From: JBMNOI01 sp050942995
Lineage (GTDB): Bacteria > Chloroflexota > Anaerolineae > UBA1429
Direction: 5' to 3'
DNA: 11,096 bases
Assembly (NCBI GenBank): GCA_050942995.1
Contig: JBMNOI010000127.1
Coordinates: 1-11,096 of the forward strand
Below the pieces are notes generated by a model that was not told the DNA's origin, did not search any database, and was given only the letters and a program-made list of their open reading frames with translations. The position numbers were made by a program, and so were the translations under genes. Below are positions 1-5,432 of the stretch, piece by piece. The stretch's first letter is position 1. The number at the start of each line of letters is the position of its first letter.

Positions 1-109
1 GACGCCACACCGGCCCGCGCCACCGAACCCTCCGGGGAGGGGGTCGGGAGATAAAGGTCAGCGACATCTGGCCACGGCACTCCGACAAGGGCAAGGAAGA
101 GATCGTCCC
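1..109. other. Left window edge, probable end of an upstream plus-strand gene
   Basis: All three plus frames are open at the left edge. The frame from base 1 ends at a TAA at 52-54 with an Ala/Pro/Gly-rich tail. The frame from base 3 stays open to a TAG at 144-146, overlapping the next gene, and ends in a stretch resembling ordinary protein (K-V-S-D-I-W-P near 54-74). The nuclease frame itself is also open to the edge. I cannot tell which is coding. An AAGGAAG at 93-99 is the likely ribosome binding site of the gene starting at 110. Confidence 0.3.
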
Positions 110-778
110 ATGGCACCATCGGTGCAACCGATCGTCATTCGTATAGATCACCGCGAGATGGGCAGCGGTGTGCCCGAGGCGCTACAGGCGACAGAGGGCG
201 TCTCGGTGCAGGTAGAACAGCTCCCCCTGGCCGATTACGTATTGAGCCCTCGGGTGGCGGTAGAGCGCAAAACGGCGGCCGATTTCGCCGCATCGATCAT
301 CGATCGACGTCTGTTCTCCCAGGCCGAGGCGCTGCGCCAAAGCTACGAGCTGGTCGTCTACCTTGTGGTCGGTCCGGAGCTTTTCGAGGTGAGCAATCTG
401 CACCCCAACGCCATCCGGGGCGCCCTCTCGTACCTCATCATCCTCGGCGGCATCTCGGTGTTGCAATGCGCTGACGCCGAAGAGGCGGCGGCGCTACTGG
501 CCACCATGGCCCGCCACGAACAACAGGGGTTGGGTTACGAGATCTCGTTGCATCTCAAGCGCAAGGCCCCTTCGCCCGAATTGCAGATGCGCTACCTGGT
601 AGAGGATCTTCCCGGTATCGGCCCGCGCACCGCACACGCTCTTTTGGAGGCGTTCGGCAGTCTGCGCGACCTGTTCGCCGCCGATGAGGCGGCCCTTCGT
701 CGGGTGCCGGGGATCGGGCCCAAGCGCGCTCGAGATATTTATCGATTACTCACAGCCCGATACCCACATAGTCAGTGA
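110..778 (+). CDS. ERCC4/XPF-type structure-specific nuclease with tandem HhH
   Basis: A 222-residue protein with an ERCC4 nuclease domain followed by a double helix-hairpin-helix, the architecture of the C-terminal half of archaeal XPF/Hef. Residues I-D-H-R-E (D13, E16), A-D-Y (D42) and V-E-R-K-x3-D (E52, R53, K54, D58) form the metal-dependent active site of this family. HhH motifs L-P-G-I-G-P-R at about 168-174 and V-P-G-I-G-P-K at about 199-205 would bind branched DNA and mediate dimerisation. The family cuts 3'-flap, fork and Holliday-like substrates in repair or fork restart. No helicase domain is present, so it resembles the short helicase-less XPF of some archaea. The start at 110 is favoured by AAGGAAG ten bases upstream, but the frame is open to the window edge, so a longer N-terminus is possible. 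Stand-alone ERCC4 nucleases are much less common in bacteria than in archaea and eukaryotes. The fold assignment is strong; the exact substrate is inferred. Confidence 0.9.
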   Translation: MAPSVQPIVIRIDHREMGSGVPEALQATEGVSVQVEQLPLADYVLSPRVAVERKTAADFAASIIDRRLFSQAEALRQSYELVVYLVVGPELFEVSNLHPNAIRGALSYLIILGGISVLQCADAEEAAALLATMARHEQQGLGYEISLHLKRKAPSPELQMRYLVEDLPGIGPRTAHALLEAFGSLRDLFAADEAALRRVPGIGPKRARDIYRLLTARYPHSQ

Positions 779-803
779 CAACGGCCTCTCTTGATGCTAT
801 AAT
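775..803 (+). promoter_or_regulatory. Sigma70-type promoter with extended -10
   Basis: GTGACA (775-780, five of six matches to TTGACA) is separated by exactly 17 bases from a perfect TATAAT (798-803), and TGC directly precedes the -10 hexamer, giving an extended -10. The -35 overlaps the stop codon of the nuclease gene (776-778). Transcription would begin near 810, leaving a leader of about 105 nt before the AIM24-family gene at 916. Its strength argues that this gene is transcribed independently of the nuclease gene. Confidence 0.75.
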
Positions 804-875
804 GGATCTGGATGTGCGTACATGATGGCCCCCGAGGCCTTCCTCCGCAGGCAGACCCCAGGGCGCATCGAGCAC

Positions 876-890
876 TGTTCCACAGGAACA
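876..890 (+). promoter_or_regulatory. Perfect inverted repeat in the leader of the AIM24-family gene
   Basis: TGTTCC-ACA-GGAACA is a perfect 6-bp inverted repeat with a 3-base centre, about 65 bases downstream of the predicted transcription start and 25 bases before the ATG. It could be an operator or a small leader hairpin close to the ribosome binding site CAGGGGGT at 905-912. No specific regulator can be named from the sequence. Confidence 0.4.
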
Positions 891-915
891 CTATTCATTC
901 AATACAGGGGGTATT

Positions 916-1596
916 ATGAGGTACGAACTCCACGGGTCGATACTGCCTTCGGTCGACGTCTGGCTCGAGGCCGGGGAATCGATCTACACCGAGAGCGGCG
1001 GCATGGCCTGGATGAAGGGCGATATCGACATGAACACCAGCACCCGGGGCGGGCTGCTCAAGGGGCTCAGCCGCCAGATGGCCGGCGAGTCGCTGTTCAT
1101 GACCAGCTATACCTGCAAGAGCAGCACCGGTCTGGTGACCTTTACGACCGAAGCGCCGGGAAGAATCCTCGTTTTTGAACTGGACCGTGGGGAAAGCCTC
1201 ATCTGCCAGAAGGATGCCTTTATGGCCGCGCAAGAGAGCGTCGAGCTCGAGATGCATTTCCGCAAGCGACTGGGCGCGGGGCTGTTTGGCGGCGAAGGGT
1301 TTATCCTGCAAAAGATCAACGGCCCCGGCATCGTCTTCCTGGAGCTCTGCGGCGATATACGCGAGTACGACCTGGCCCCCGGTGAGGTGATCAAGGTCGA
1401 TCCCGGCCATATCGGCCTCTACGAGCCCACGGTGGATTACGACATCACCACGGTCAAGGGGCTCAAGAACATACTCTTCTCCGGCGAGGGGGTCTTCCTG
1501 GCCACCCTCAAGGGGCCGGGCAAGGTCTGGCTGCAGAGCATGCCTATCCCGAATCTGGCCGCCAAGATCAGGCAGTATATCCCGACCAAAAGCTGA
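916..1596 (+). CDS. AIM24 / TIGR00266 family protein
   Basis: A 226-residue protein recognisable as the TIGR00266/AIM24 family: the conserved N-terminal stretch with E-S-I-Y-T-E-S-G-G-M-A-W-M, then a Gly-rich R-G-G-L-L-K-G-L, F-M-T-S-Y, the central G-E-G-F-I-L-Q-K and the C-terminal F-S-G-E-G-V-F-L-A-T-L-K-G-P-G-K-V-W-L-Q-S-M. The fold is a double beta-sandwich. Mitochondrial AIM24 affects inner-membrane organisation, but the bacterial role is unknown. There is no signal peptide, so it is probably cytoplasmic. Length is typical of the family. The ATG at 916 is supported by CAGGGGGT (905-912) a few bases upstream. It looks monocistronic: its own strong promoter lies at 775-803 and an intrinsic terminator at 1627-1662. 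Confidence 0.88.
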   Translation: MRYELHGSILPSVDVWLEAGESIYTESGGMAWMKGDIDMNTSTRGGLLKGLSRQMAGESLFMTSYTCKSSTGLVTFTTEAPGRILVFELDRGESLICQKDAFMAAQESVELEMHFRKRLGAGLFGGEGFILQKINGPGIVFLELCGDIREYDLAPGEVIKVDPGHIGLYEPTVDYDITTVKGLKNILFSGEGVFLATLKGPGKVWLQSMPIPNLAAKIRQYIPTKS

Positions 1597-1626
1597 GCGC
1601 GACGCCGTATAACCTTTTCCATATCT

Positions 1627-1662
1627 CAGAGGAGGACGCCTCTGGCGTCCTCCTCTGCTTTT
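1627..1662 (+). terminator. Rho-independent terminator of the AIM24-family gene
   Basis: A perfect 14-bp stem (CAGAGGAGGACGCC pairing with GGCGTCCTCCTCTG), a TCT loop and then CTTTT, beginning 30 bases after the stop codon. There is no matching A-tract on the left, so it acts on the plus strand. Confidence 0.88.
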
Positions 1663-1754
1663 CCGGGCCGTCTGCAAGGACATTCTCGAGGCGCTATGGC
1701 CGGGGGGATATCATCGTCCCGGCGCCCCACAAAGGCAGCGCGATGTGGACGCGC

Positions 1755-1783
1755 TCGACGGCTCCTCACAATTACACTAAACT
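1755..1783 (+). promoter_or_regulatory. Possible weak promoter for the UroD-like gene
   Basis: TCGACG (1755-1760) and TAAACT (1778-1783) are 17 bases apart, each matching four of six consensus positions. A promoter is expected here because a strong terminator closes the preceding unit. The rest of 1663-1822 shows no convincing gene. Confidence 0.3.
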
Positions 1784-1835
1784 GGTCCCCATCAACCCCA
1801 ATCGTCACGCCTAAATCGTTGTGGAGGATCGCGCC

Positions 1836-2939
1836 ATGATGACGTCAAGAGAGCGCCTGCTCACCGCCCTGCACAATGAAAAGCCCGACCGCCTGCCCTG
1901 CCAGGTCCACTCGTGGATGTCCTACTACCTCGAGACCTATCTGGGCGGCCGGGATCAATATGCGGCATACGAGTTCTTCCCCGGCATGGATTGGGTCATC
2001 TATCAGGGGCCACGCTTTATCTACGACGAGGCCGACCTGGCCCGCTGGCAGGTAACGGTGCGCCCACTGGGGCGCGATCGCGACGGCATCGAGCGATGGA
2101 CCGAGGTGATCGAGACGCCCGGCGGCACACTGACTCAGTCCTATGCCCGCAACGCCATCACCAGCTGGAACACCGAATACCTCATCAAATCGCCGGCCGA
2201 TTTCGAGATCTGGGAGCGATACGCGCCCGATCCGGTATCGGTGGACTGGTTGCCGGTGGTCGAGGCCAAACAACGCATCGGCGAGCGGGGCATTGTACGG
2301 GCCGGGTTCTACGGCTACGGCCAGGGGAGCCCCTGGCAGGATCTGTGCATCCTGCACGGCACCGAGGAGTCGATCATGGCCGCCATGGACGACCCGGCAT
2401 GGGTGCACCATGTACTCGAAACGTTGTTGACGCGCAAGCTGCGGGTGATCGAGATGGCCGGTCGCTTCGAGCTGGATCTCGTCGAAACCGGCGGGGGCGC
2501 CGGCTCATCGACCGTCATCAGCCCGTCCATGCAGCGCGAGTTTTGCCTGCCCTACGACCGGCACCAGCACGAGGCATTCCATCAGGCCGGCACGCGGTGC
2601 GTCTACCACCTCTGCGGCGGCTTGATGCCGCTGCTCGAGATCGTGGCCGAGAACGGCGCCGACGGTTTGGAGACGATGACGCCGCCGGGCATGGGGGGTG
2701 ATTGCGATCTGGCCGAGGCCAATCGCCGCGTGGGTGACAGGCTCTTTTTCATCGGCGGGTTCGACCAGAGCGCGGGATTCGAGCGGGGAACCCCGAAGGT
2801 GGCCGCCGAACTGGTGCATCGGTGCCATGCCGCATGCCCCGACGGCGGCTATATCTGCAGCCCGTCGGATCATTTTTTCCACGGCGACCCGCGCAATATA
2901 CAGGCCTTTGTCGATGCGGCGGTCGGATGCGTCTACTGA
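1836..2939 (+). CDS. Uroporphyrinogen decarboxylase (UroD/MtaA-CmuA) family protein
   Basis: A 367-residue protein of the UroD superfamily, a TIM-barrel fold shared by HemE and by cobamide-dependent methyltransferases such as MtaA, MtbA and CmuA. The N-terminal S-R-E-R-L-L-T-A-L-H-N-E-K-P-D-R-L-P is the family signature. The motif H-L-C-G-G (H258, C260) and a later cysteine in G-G-Y-I-C-S-P-S-D-H (C341) match the H-x-C...C zinc site of methylcobamide:thiol methyltransferases, so a methyl-transfer role is more likely than haem synthesis. The substrate cannot be read from the sequence. An in-frame GTG at 1821 is part of the Shine-Dalgarno sequence itself (GGAGG at 1823-1827). The ATG at 1836, eight bases after it, is the probable start, with ATG 1839 as the alternative. 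No corrinoid protein or methyltransferase partner is next to it. The stop codon lies inside a palindromic repeat cluster. Confidence 0.85.
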   Translation: MMTSRERLLTALHNEKPDRLPCQVHSWMSYYLETYLGGRDQYAAYEFFPGMDWVIYQGPRFIYDEADLARWQVTVRPLGRDRDGIERWTEVIETPGGTLTQSYARNAITSWNTEYLIKSPADFEIWERYAPDPVSVDWLPVVEAKQRIGERGIVRAGFYGYGQGSPWQDLCILHGTEESIMAAMDDPAWVHHVLETLLTRKLRVIEMAGRFELDLVETGGGAGSSTVISPSMQREFCLPYDRHQHEAFHQAGTRCVYHLCGGLMPLLEIVAENGADGLETMTPPGMGGDCDLAEANRRVGDRLFFIGGFDQSAGFERGTPKVAAELVHRCHAACPDGGYICSPSDHFFHGDPRNIQAFVDAAVGCVY

Positions 2940-2994
2940 GCCCTCATGGGCTCTGCTGAGTCCTCACGGACTCCGGTGAGCTCATGGGCTCAAC
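2937..2994. repeat. Three tandem palindromic ~20-bp units between convergent genes
   Basis: Three consecutive units each start TGAG. Unit 1 (2937-2956) forms GAGCCC-TCAT-GGGCTC. Unit 2 (2957-2976) forms GAGTCC-TCAC-GGACTC, where a C-to-T change on one arm is matched by G-to-A on the other, keeping the 6-bp stem. Unit 3 (2977-2994) is the same with two bases missing (GAGC-TCATGG-GCTC). The cluster includes the stop codons of both convergent genes: TGA 2937-2939 on plus and TCA 2982-2984 on minus. There is no T-tract, so it is not a classical intrinsic terminator. It may still act as a bidirectional transcript-end structure or belong to a dispersed repeat family. Confidence 0.8.
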
Positions 2995-3698
2995 GGAATG
3001 CCCAGCGCCTGCAGCGCCGCCACAATGAGCGGAGCAATCAGCAGCGCCGGCAACATATTGGCCACCCGGATGCGTCTGAGGTTCAGCAACAACAGGCCAA
3101 TCGCCAGCATGAGGACGCCTCCGGTGGCCGACATCTCGGAGATCATGGCATCGGTGAGGATGTTCTGAAATACACCGGCAAAGAGCGAGAGCCCGCCCTG
3201 ATAGATAAGAATGGTAAAGACGGAAAAGAGCACACCCAGCCCCAATGACGCCGCAAAAGCCAGCGCGGCAAAGCCGTCGAGCATGGACTTGATGGCCAGC
3301 AGCGTATAGTCGCCCGCCAGTCCGTCCTGAATCGAGCCCAGGATCGTCATGGGGCCCACACAGAACACCAGGCTGGCCGTGACGAACCCCTCGCTAAAGT
3401 GGGCCAGCCCCTGCGACCCAACATGTCGCACGACGCGCCCCTTGAGCCACTCGCTGAAACGTTCCAGGCCGCTGTCGATACGCCACCACTCGCCCAGAAT
3501 CGACCCCACCAGCACGCTGCCCATCACGATGAGGACGTTCTGCGTCTGCATCGTGAGTTGCAACCCCACGACCAGAGTGACCAATCCCAAACCGTGCATC
3601 ACAGTCTCGCGCATCCGCTCGGGGAGACGCCCCCCCAGCAGGGTGCCCAATCCGCCGCCCAGCAGTACGGTGATGATGTTGATGATCGTGCCGATCAA
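2982..3698 (-). CDS. DUF554 family integral membrane protein
   Basis: A 238-residue, strongly hydrophobic protein matching the DUF554 family from its start (M-I-G-T-I-I-N followed by Gly-rich L-G-G-G-L-G-T-L-L-G) through F-V-T-A-S-L-V-F-C-V-G-P-M-T-I-L-G-S-I-Q-D-G and K-S-M-L-D-G-F-A-A-L-A-F-A to the C-terminal hydrophobic segments. About six or seven membrane helices are expected, and the length is normal. Function is not established; a transporter-like role is often suggested for the family. The start is TTG (3696-3698), chosen because GGAGGG (3705-3710 on the minus strand) lies six bases upstream and the family sequence begins there. It sits downstream of a strong terminator (3744-3779), so it probably uses its own promoter, which I could not identify. 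Its last codons lie in the palindromic repeat cluster. Confidence 0.9.
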   Translation of the reverse strand: MIGTIINIITVLLGGGLGTLLGGRLPERMRETVMHGLGLVTLVVGLQLTMQTQNVLIVMGSVLVGSILGEWWRIDSGLERFSEWLKGRVVRHVGSQGLAHFSEGFVTASLVFCVGPMTILGSIQDGLAGDYTLLAIKSMLDGFAALAFAASLGLGVLFSVFTILIYQGGLSLFAGVFQNILTDAMISEMSATGGVLMLAIGLLLLNLRRIRVANMLPALLIAPLIVAALQALGIPLSP

Positions 3699-3743
3699 AA
3701 GGATCCCTCCAGGCTCTGCCCGCGCGTCGCATGCGTTCAGGGT

Positions 3744-3779
3744 ATAAAAAAGAGGCCGTGCTCGTCAGCCCGGCCTCTT
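3744..3779 (-). terminator. Rho-independent terminator of the kor/redox operon
   Basis: On the minus strand AAGAGGCCG, a 12-base loop and CGGCCTCTT form a 9-bp stem followed by TTTTATA. It starts 28 bases after the stop of the last ferritin-like gene and closes that operon, separating it from the DUF554 gene. Confidence 0.88.
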
Positions 3780-3807
3780 GCAAAGCGTGATATGGCAATC
3801 AGGCTTG

Positions 3808-4302
3808 CTACCCTTCAAAGAACGGTCGTTCCTGATCGTCATAGCACCAGACGCCGTTGTTACTCAGGTACTCGTATGTCTCCTGCAAAAAGGCAAAATG
3901 CTGATCTTCGGCTCGAACCAGATACTCCCACATCTCTCGCTCTGCATCCGAGGTGGCCTTACGAGCAGATTCAGTATACTGCTCATAGCCCCGGCGTTCA
4001 AAATCCATCGCCAGGCGCAGCGCATCCTCATCGTCGGCATCGGCCTGAGGAAAGATGTCGGCGGGATCCACCGATGAGGCCAGCGCCCGGGCCTCGTCCA
4101 TGGTCACCCAGGATTTCTCGCCCGAGAGGGCGGCATACCGACCGCGCAGGATATCCAGATGGTCTTCCTCCTCACGGATGAGGCTTTGGAATACCTTCTG
4201 GCCGTCCTCTGCCCTGGTACGCGCCGCTGCCTGCTCGTAAAAATGCCGACCCCACAGCTCGGTGCTCATGCCCTGCTTCAGTGCATCGAGAGTGCGATTC
4301 AT
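3808..4302 (-). CDS. Rubrerythrin/ferritin-like protein A (COG1633-type)
   Basis: A 164-residue four-helix ferritin-like protein with a complete di-iron ligand set: E15 in helix 1, E45-x-x-H48 in helix 2, E102 in helix 3 and E132-x-x-H135 in helix 4. The pattern is that of the rubrerythrin-related family, but there is no rubredoxin domain: the C-terminus (V-W-C-Y-D-D) has a single Cys and no C-x-x-C pair. Likely roles are peroxide reduction or iron oxidation and buffering; which one cannot be determined. The ATG at 4300-4302 is preceded by AAGGA seven bases upstream. It is a paralogue of the gene 55 bp upstream, with the same length, ligand spacing and ending (L-S-N-N-G-V-W versus L-V-D-R-G-S-W). 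It is the last gene of the operon and is followed by a clear terminator. No encapsulin-targeting tail is visible. Confidence 0.85.
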   Translation of the reverse strand: MNRTLDALKQGMSTELWGRHFYEQAAARTRAEDGQKVFQSLIREEEDHLDILRGRYAALSGEKSWVTMDEARALASSVDPADIFPQADADDEDALRLAMDFERRGYEQYTESARKATSDAEREMWEYLVRAEDQHFAFLQETYEYLSNNGVWCYDDQERPFFEG

Positions 4303-4320
4303 GTTGTTATTCCTTGTCCG

Positions 4321-4338
4321 GCCCTGTTGCGACAGGGC
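4321..4338 (-). other. Intercistronic hairpin between the two ferritin-like genes
   Basis: GCCCTGT and ACAGGGC form a perfect 7-bp stem around a 4-base loop in the 55-bp gap, just upstream of the AAGGA of the next gene. No U-tract follows. It may protect or process the mRNA, or modulate translation of the last gene. Confidence 0.5.
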
Positions 4339-4357
4339 AGATCGACGGCCGAACCGG

Positions 4358-4852
4358 TTACACCCAGCTCCCGCGATCCACCAGCGACTCGTAGTTGCTC
4401 ATCAACAGATCGAAATGCGTGCGCTCGGCCGAGGCCAGCCAGAGGTACATCGTCTTGCCGGCGCGATCCTCTGTGGCCACCGCCGCCTGACGGTACAGGT
4501 CATAGCTGGCGATCTCGTTCTCCAGCGCCAAAAAGATGGCCTGCAGATCGTCCGGATCTCGCCCCAGCTTTTCATCCATAGCGGGCGGATCCAGCGGGAA
4601 CAGCTCTTGCCCGGCGTCGACGGCCTCCACATCCACGTCGGGCAGCGGCACATACAGGCCGTCTCCCTCTACGGCGTGCAGCTGCCGCTGGATCATCTCG
4701 GCATGCAGCCGCTCATCGTCGGCCAGCGAAAGGAACAGGGCCTTGCCCCGTTCATCTCTTGTTTTCTCGGCGGCCTGAAGATAAAACGCACGCCCTTCTT
4801 GCTCCAGTTTGAGCGCCTGGCTCAGTGCCGTCAATGATTCGTTCTTGTTCAT
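4358..4852 (-). CDS. Rubrerythrin/ferritin-like protein B (COG1633-type)
   Basis: A 164-residue ferritin-like protein with a full set of putative metal ligands: E17 (E-Q-E-G-R-A-F-Y), E47-R-L-H50, E113 (E-N-E-I-A-S-Y) and E143-R-T-H146. A central loop rich in Asp and Pro (about 68-100) links the two helix pairs, as in protein A. There is no rubredoxin domain and no targeting peptide, so it is probably soluble and cytoplasmic. The frame is open further upstream. Three consecutive ATGs lie at 4858, 4855 and 4852, with GGAG at 4860-4863 giving spacings of 1, 4 and 7 bases. The third ATG is the best start and also makes the protein equal in length to its neighbour. It sits 53 bp after the glutaredoxin-PDZ gene in the same operon. 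The likely function is peroxide or iron handling, possibly coupled to the thiol/selenol redox protein encoded upstream. Confidence 0.85.
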   Translation of the reverse strand: MNKNESLTALSQALKLEQEGRAFYLQAAEKTRDERGKALFLSLADDERLHAEMIQRQLHAVEGDGLYVPLPDVDVEAVDAGQELFPLDPPAMDEKLGRDPDDLQAIFLALENEIASYDLYRQAAVATEDRAGKTMYLWLASAERTHFDLLMSNYESLVDRGSWV

Positions 4853-4881
4853 CATCATTCTCCAGGGGTTGTGAAATCGTC

Positions 4882-4895
4882 CCACGCCAGCGTGG
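4882..4895 (-). other. Small intercistronic palindrome
   Basis: CCACGC-CA-GCGTGG is a perfect 6-bp inverted repeat with a 2-base centre (realistically five pairs around a 4-base loop) in the 53-bp gap between the glutaredoxin-PDZ gene and ferritin-like gene B. Its role is unknown. Confidence 0.35.
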
Positions 4896-4905
4896 CCCGA
4901 GATGC

Positions 4906-5418
4906 TCAAAAGCGCAAAGTAGTCTGATGCTGCTGCCCATCGCGCATATAGGTGATGGGCACGCTCTGCCCGGGGCGCACGCGGGCCATCAGCCGCTCCA
5001 GATGTAGCGCGCTGCTGACGTTCTGCCCCCCCAGTGCGACGATGACGTCGCCGGGCTGCAACCCGGCCCCCGCCGCCGCACCGCCGGGCGAGACACGCCC
5101 GACATAGGCGCCCTGGCGGATAGAGGTGCGACCTTTATCGGCCTGCTCGGCGGCATCGGCCACGGCAGCGCCCAATCGCGGGCGTTGAGCCCGGGCCAGC
5201 GCGTCATCCAGGCGGGGCCGGTCATAGCCCACGATCGCCTGCCCGTCTATCACCGTCACCGGCACGCCCTGCTGCCCCGAGATACGCACCATCTCGGCCG
5301 CCGCCGCCGGGTTTTGCGAGACATCGACCTCTTGAAATGGAACCGACCGACGTGAAAGATACTCTTTCACCTGACGGCAGTACGGTCAAACGGATGTCGT
5401 ATAGACAGTGACGTTCAT
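4906..5418 (-). CDS. Selenocysteine-containing glutaredoxin-PDZ fusion protein (TGA = Sec at residue 11)
   Basis: Read from ATG 5416-5418, the gene encodes 170 residues with one in-frame TGA (5386-5388) at residue 11. The N-terminus M-N-V-T-V-Y-T-T-S-V-U-P-Y-C-R-Q-V-K-E-Y-L is the canonical glutaredoxin/NrdH beta strand, active site and helix, with Sec replacing the first Cys of C-P-Y-C. The rest of the fold follows: S-V-P-F-Q-E-V-D-V, the cis-Pro segment G-V-P-V-T-V-I-D-G and G-Y-D-R-P-R-L (about 26-75). After an Ala-rich linker comes a PDZ domain (about 100-170; Y-V-G-R-V-S-P-G-G-A-A-A, L-Q-P-G-D-V-I-V-A-L-G-G). GGAG at 5427-5430 lies eight bases before the ATG, and the gene starts 14 bp after korB. 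Starting instead at GTG 5370 would remove strand 1 and the active site. There is no signal peptide. The role is probably thiol/selenol reduction, with PDZ recruiting a partner. The alternative, a nonsense mutation, is less likely given the exact position of the codon and the downstream hairpin. Confidence 0.85.
5345..5388 (-). promoter_or_regulatory. Putative bacterial SECIS element with its UGA codon
   Basis: On the minus strand, TGA (5386-5388) is followed after 15 bases by GTGAAAGA (5370-5363), loop GTA (5362-5360) and TCTTTCAC (5359-5352): an 8-bp perfect stem with G as the first loop base. The loop begins 23 nt after the TGA, within the spacing known for bacterial SECIS elements. GACCG, starting inside the TGA codon, can also pair with CGGTC at 5349-5345 to form a lower stem, as in classical SECIS hairpins that begin at the UGA. 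SelB recognition cannot be proved from sequence alone. Confidence 0.7.
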
Positions 5419-5432
5419 GGCTCCCGCTCCTC

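Noticed and set aside
1663..1822. A short coding remnant or small gene between the terminator and the UroD-like gene
   Set aside because: Frames here are short, with no ribosome binding site or recognisable motif; the stretch is better read as a promoter and leader region.
3399..4181. A 260-codon plus-strand open frame across the DUF554 and ferritin-like genes
   Set aside because: It crosses a strong minus-strand terminator and two supported minus-strand genes, and its product is low-complexity Arg/Pro/His-rich.
5386..5388. TGA as a true stop or pseudogenising mutation of the glutaredoxin-PDZ gene
   Set aside because: The codon replaces exactly the catalytic Cys, the frame is intact on both sides, the ribosome binding site and operon spacing are preserved, and a SECIS-like hairpin follows. 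A random nonsense mutation would be unlikely to combine all of these.
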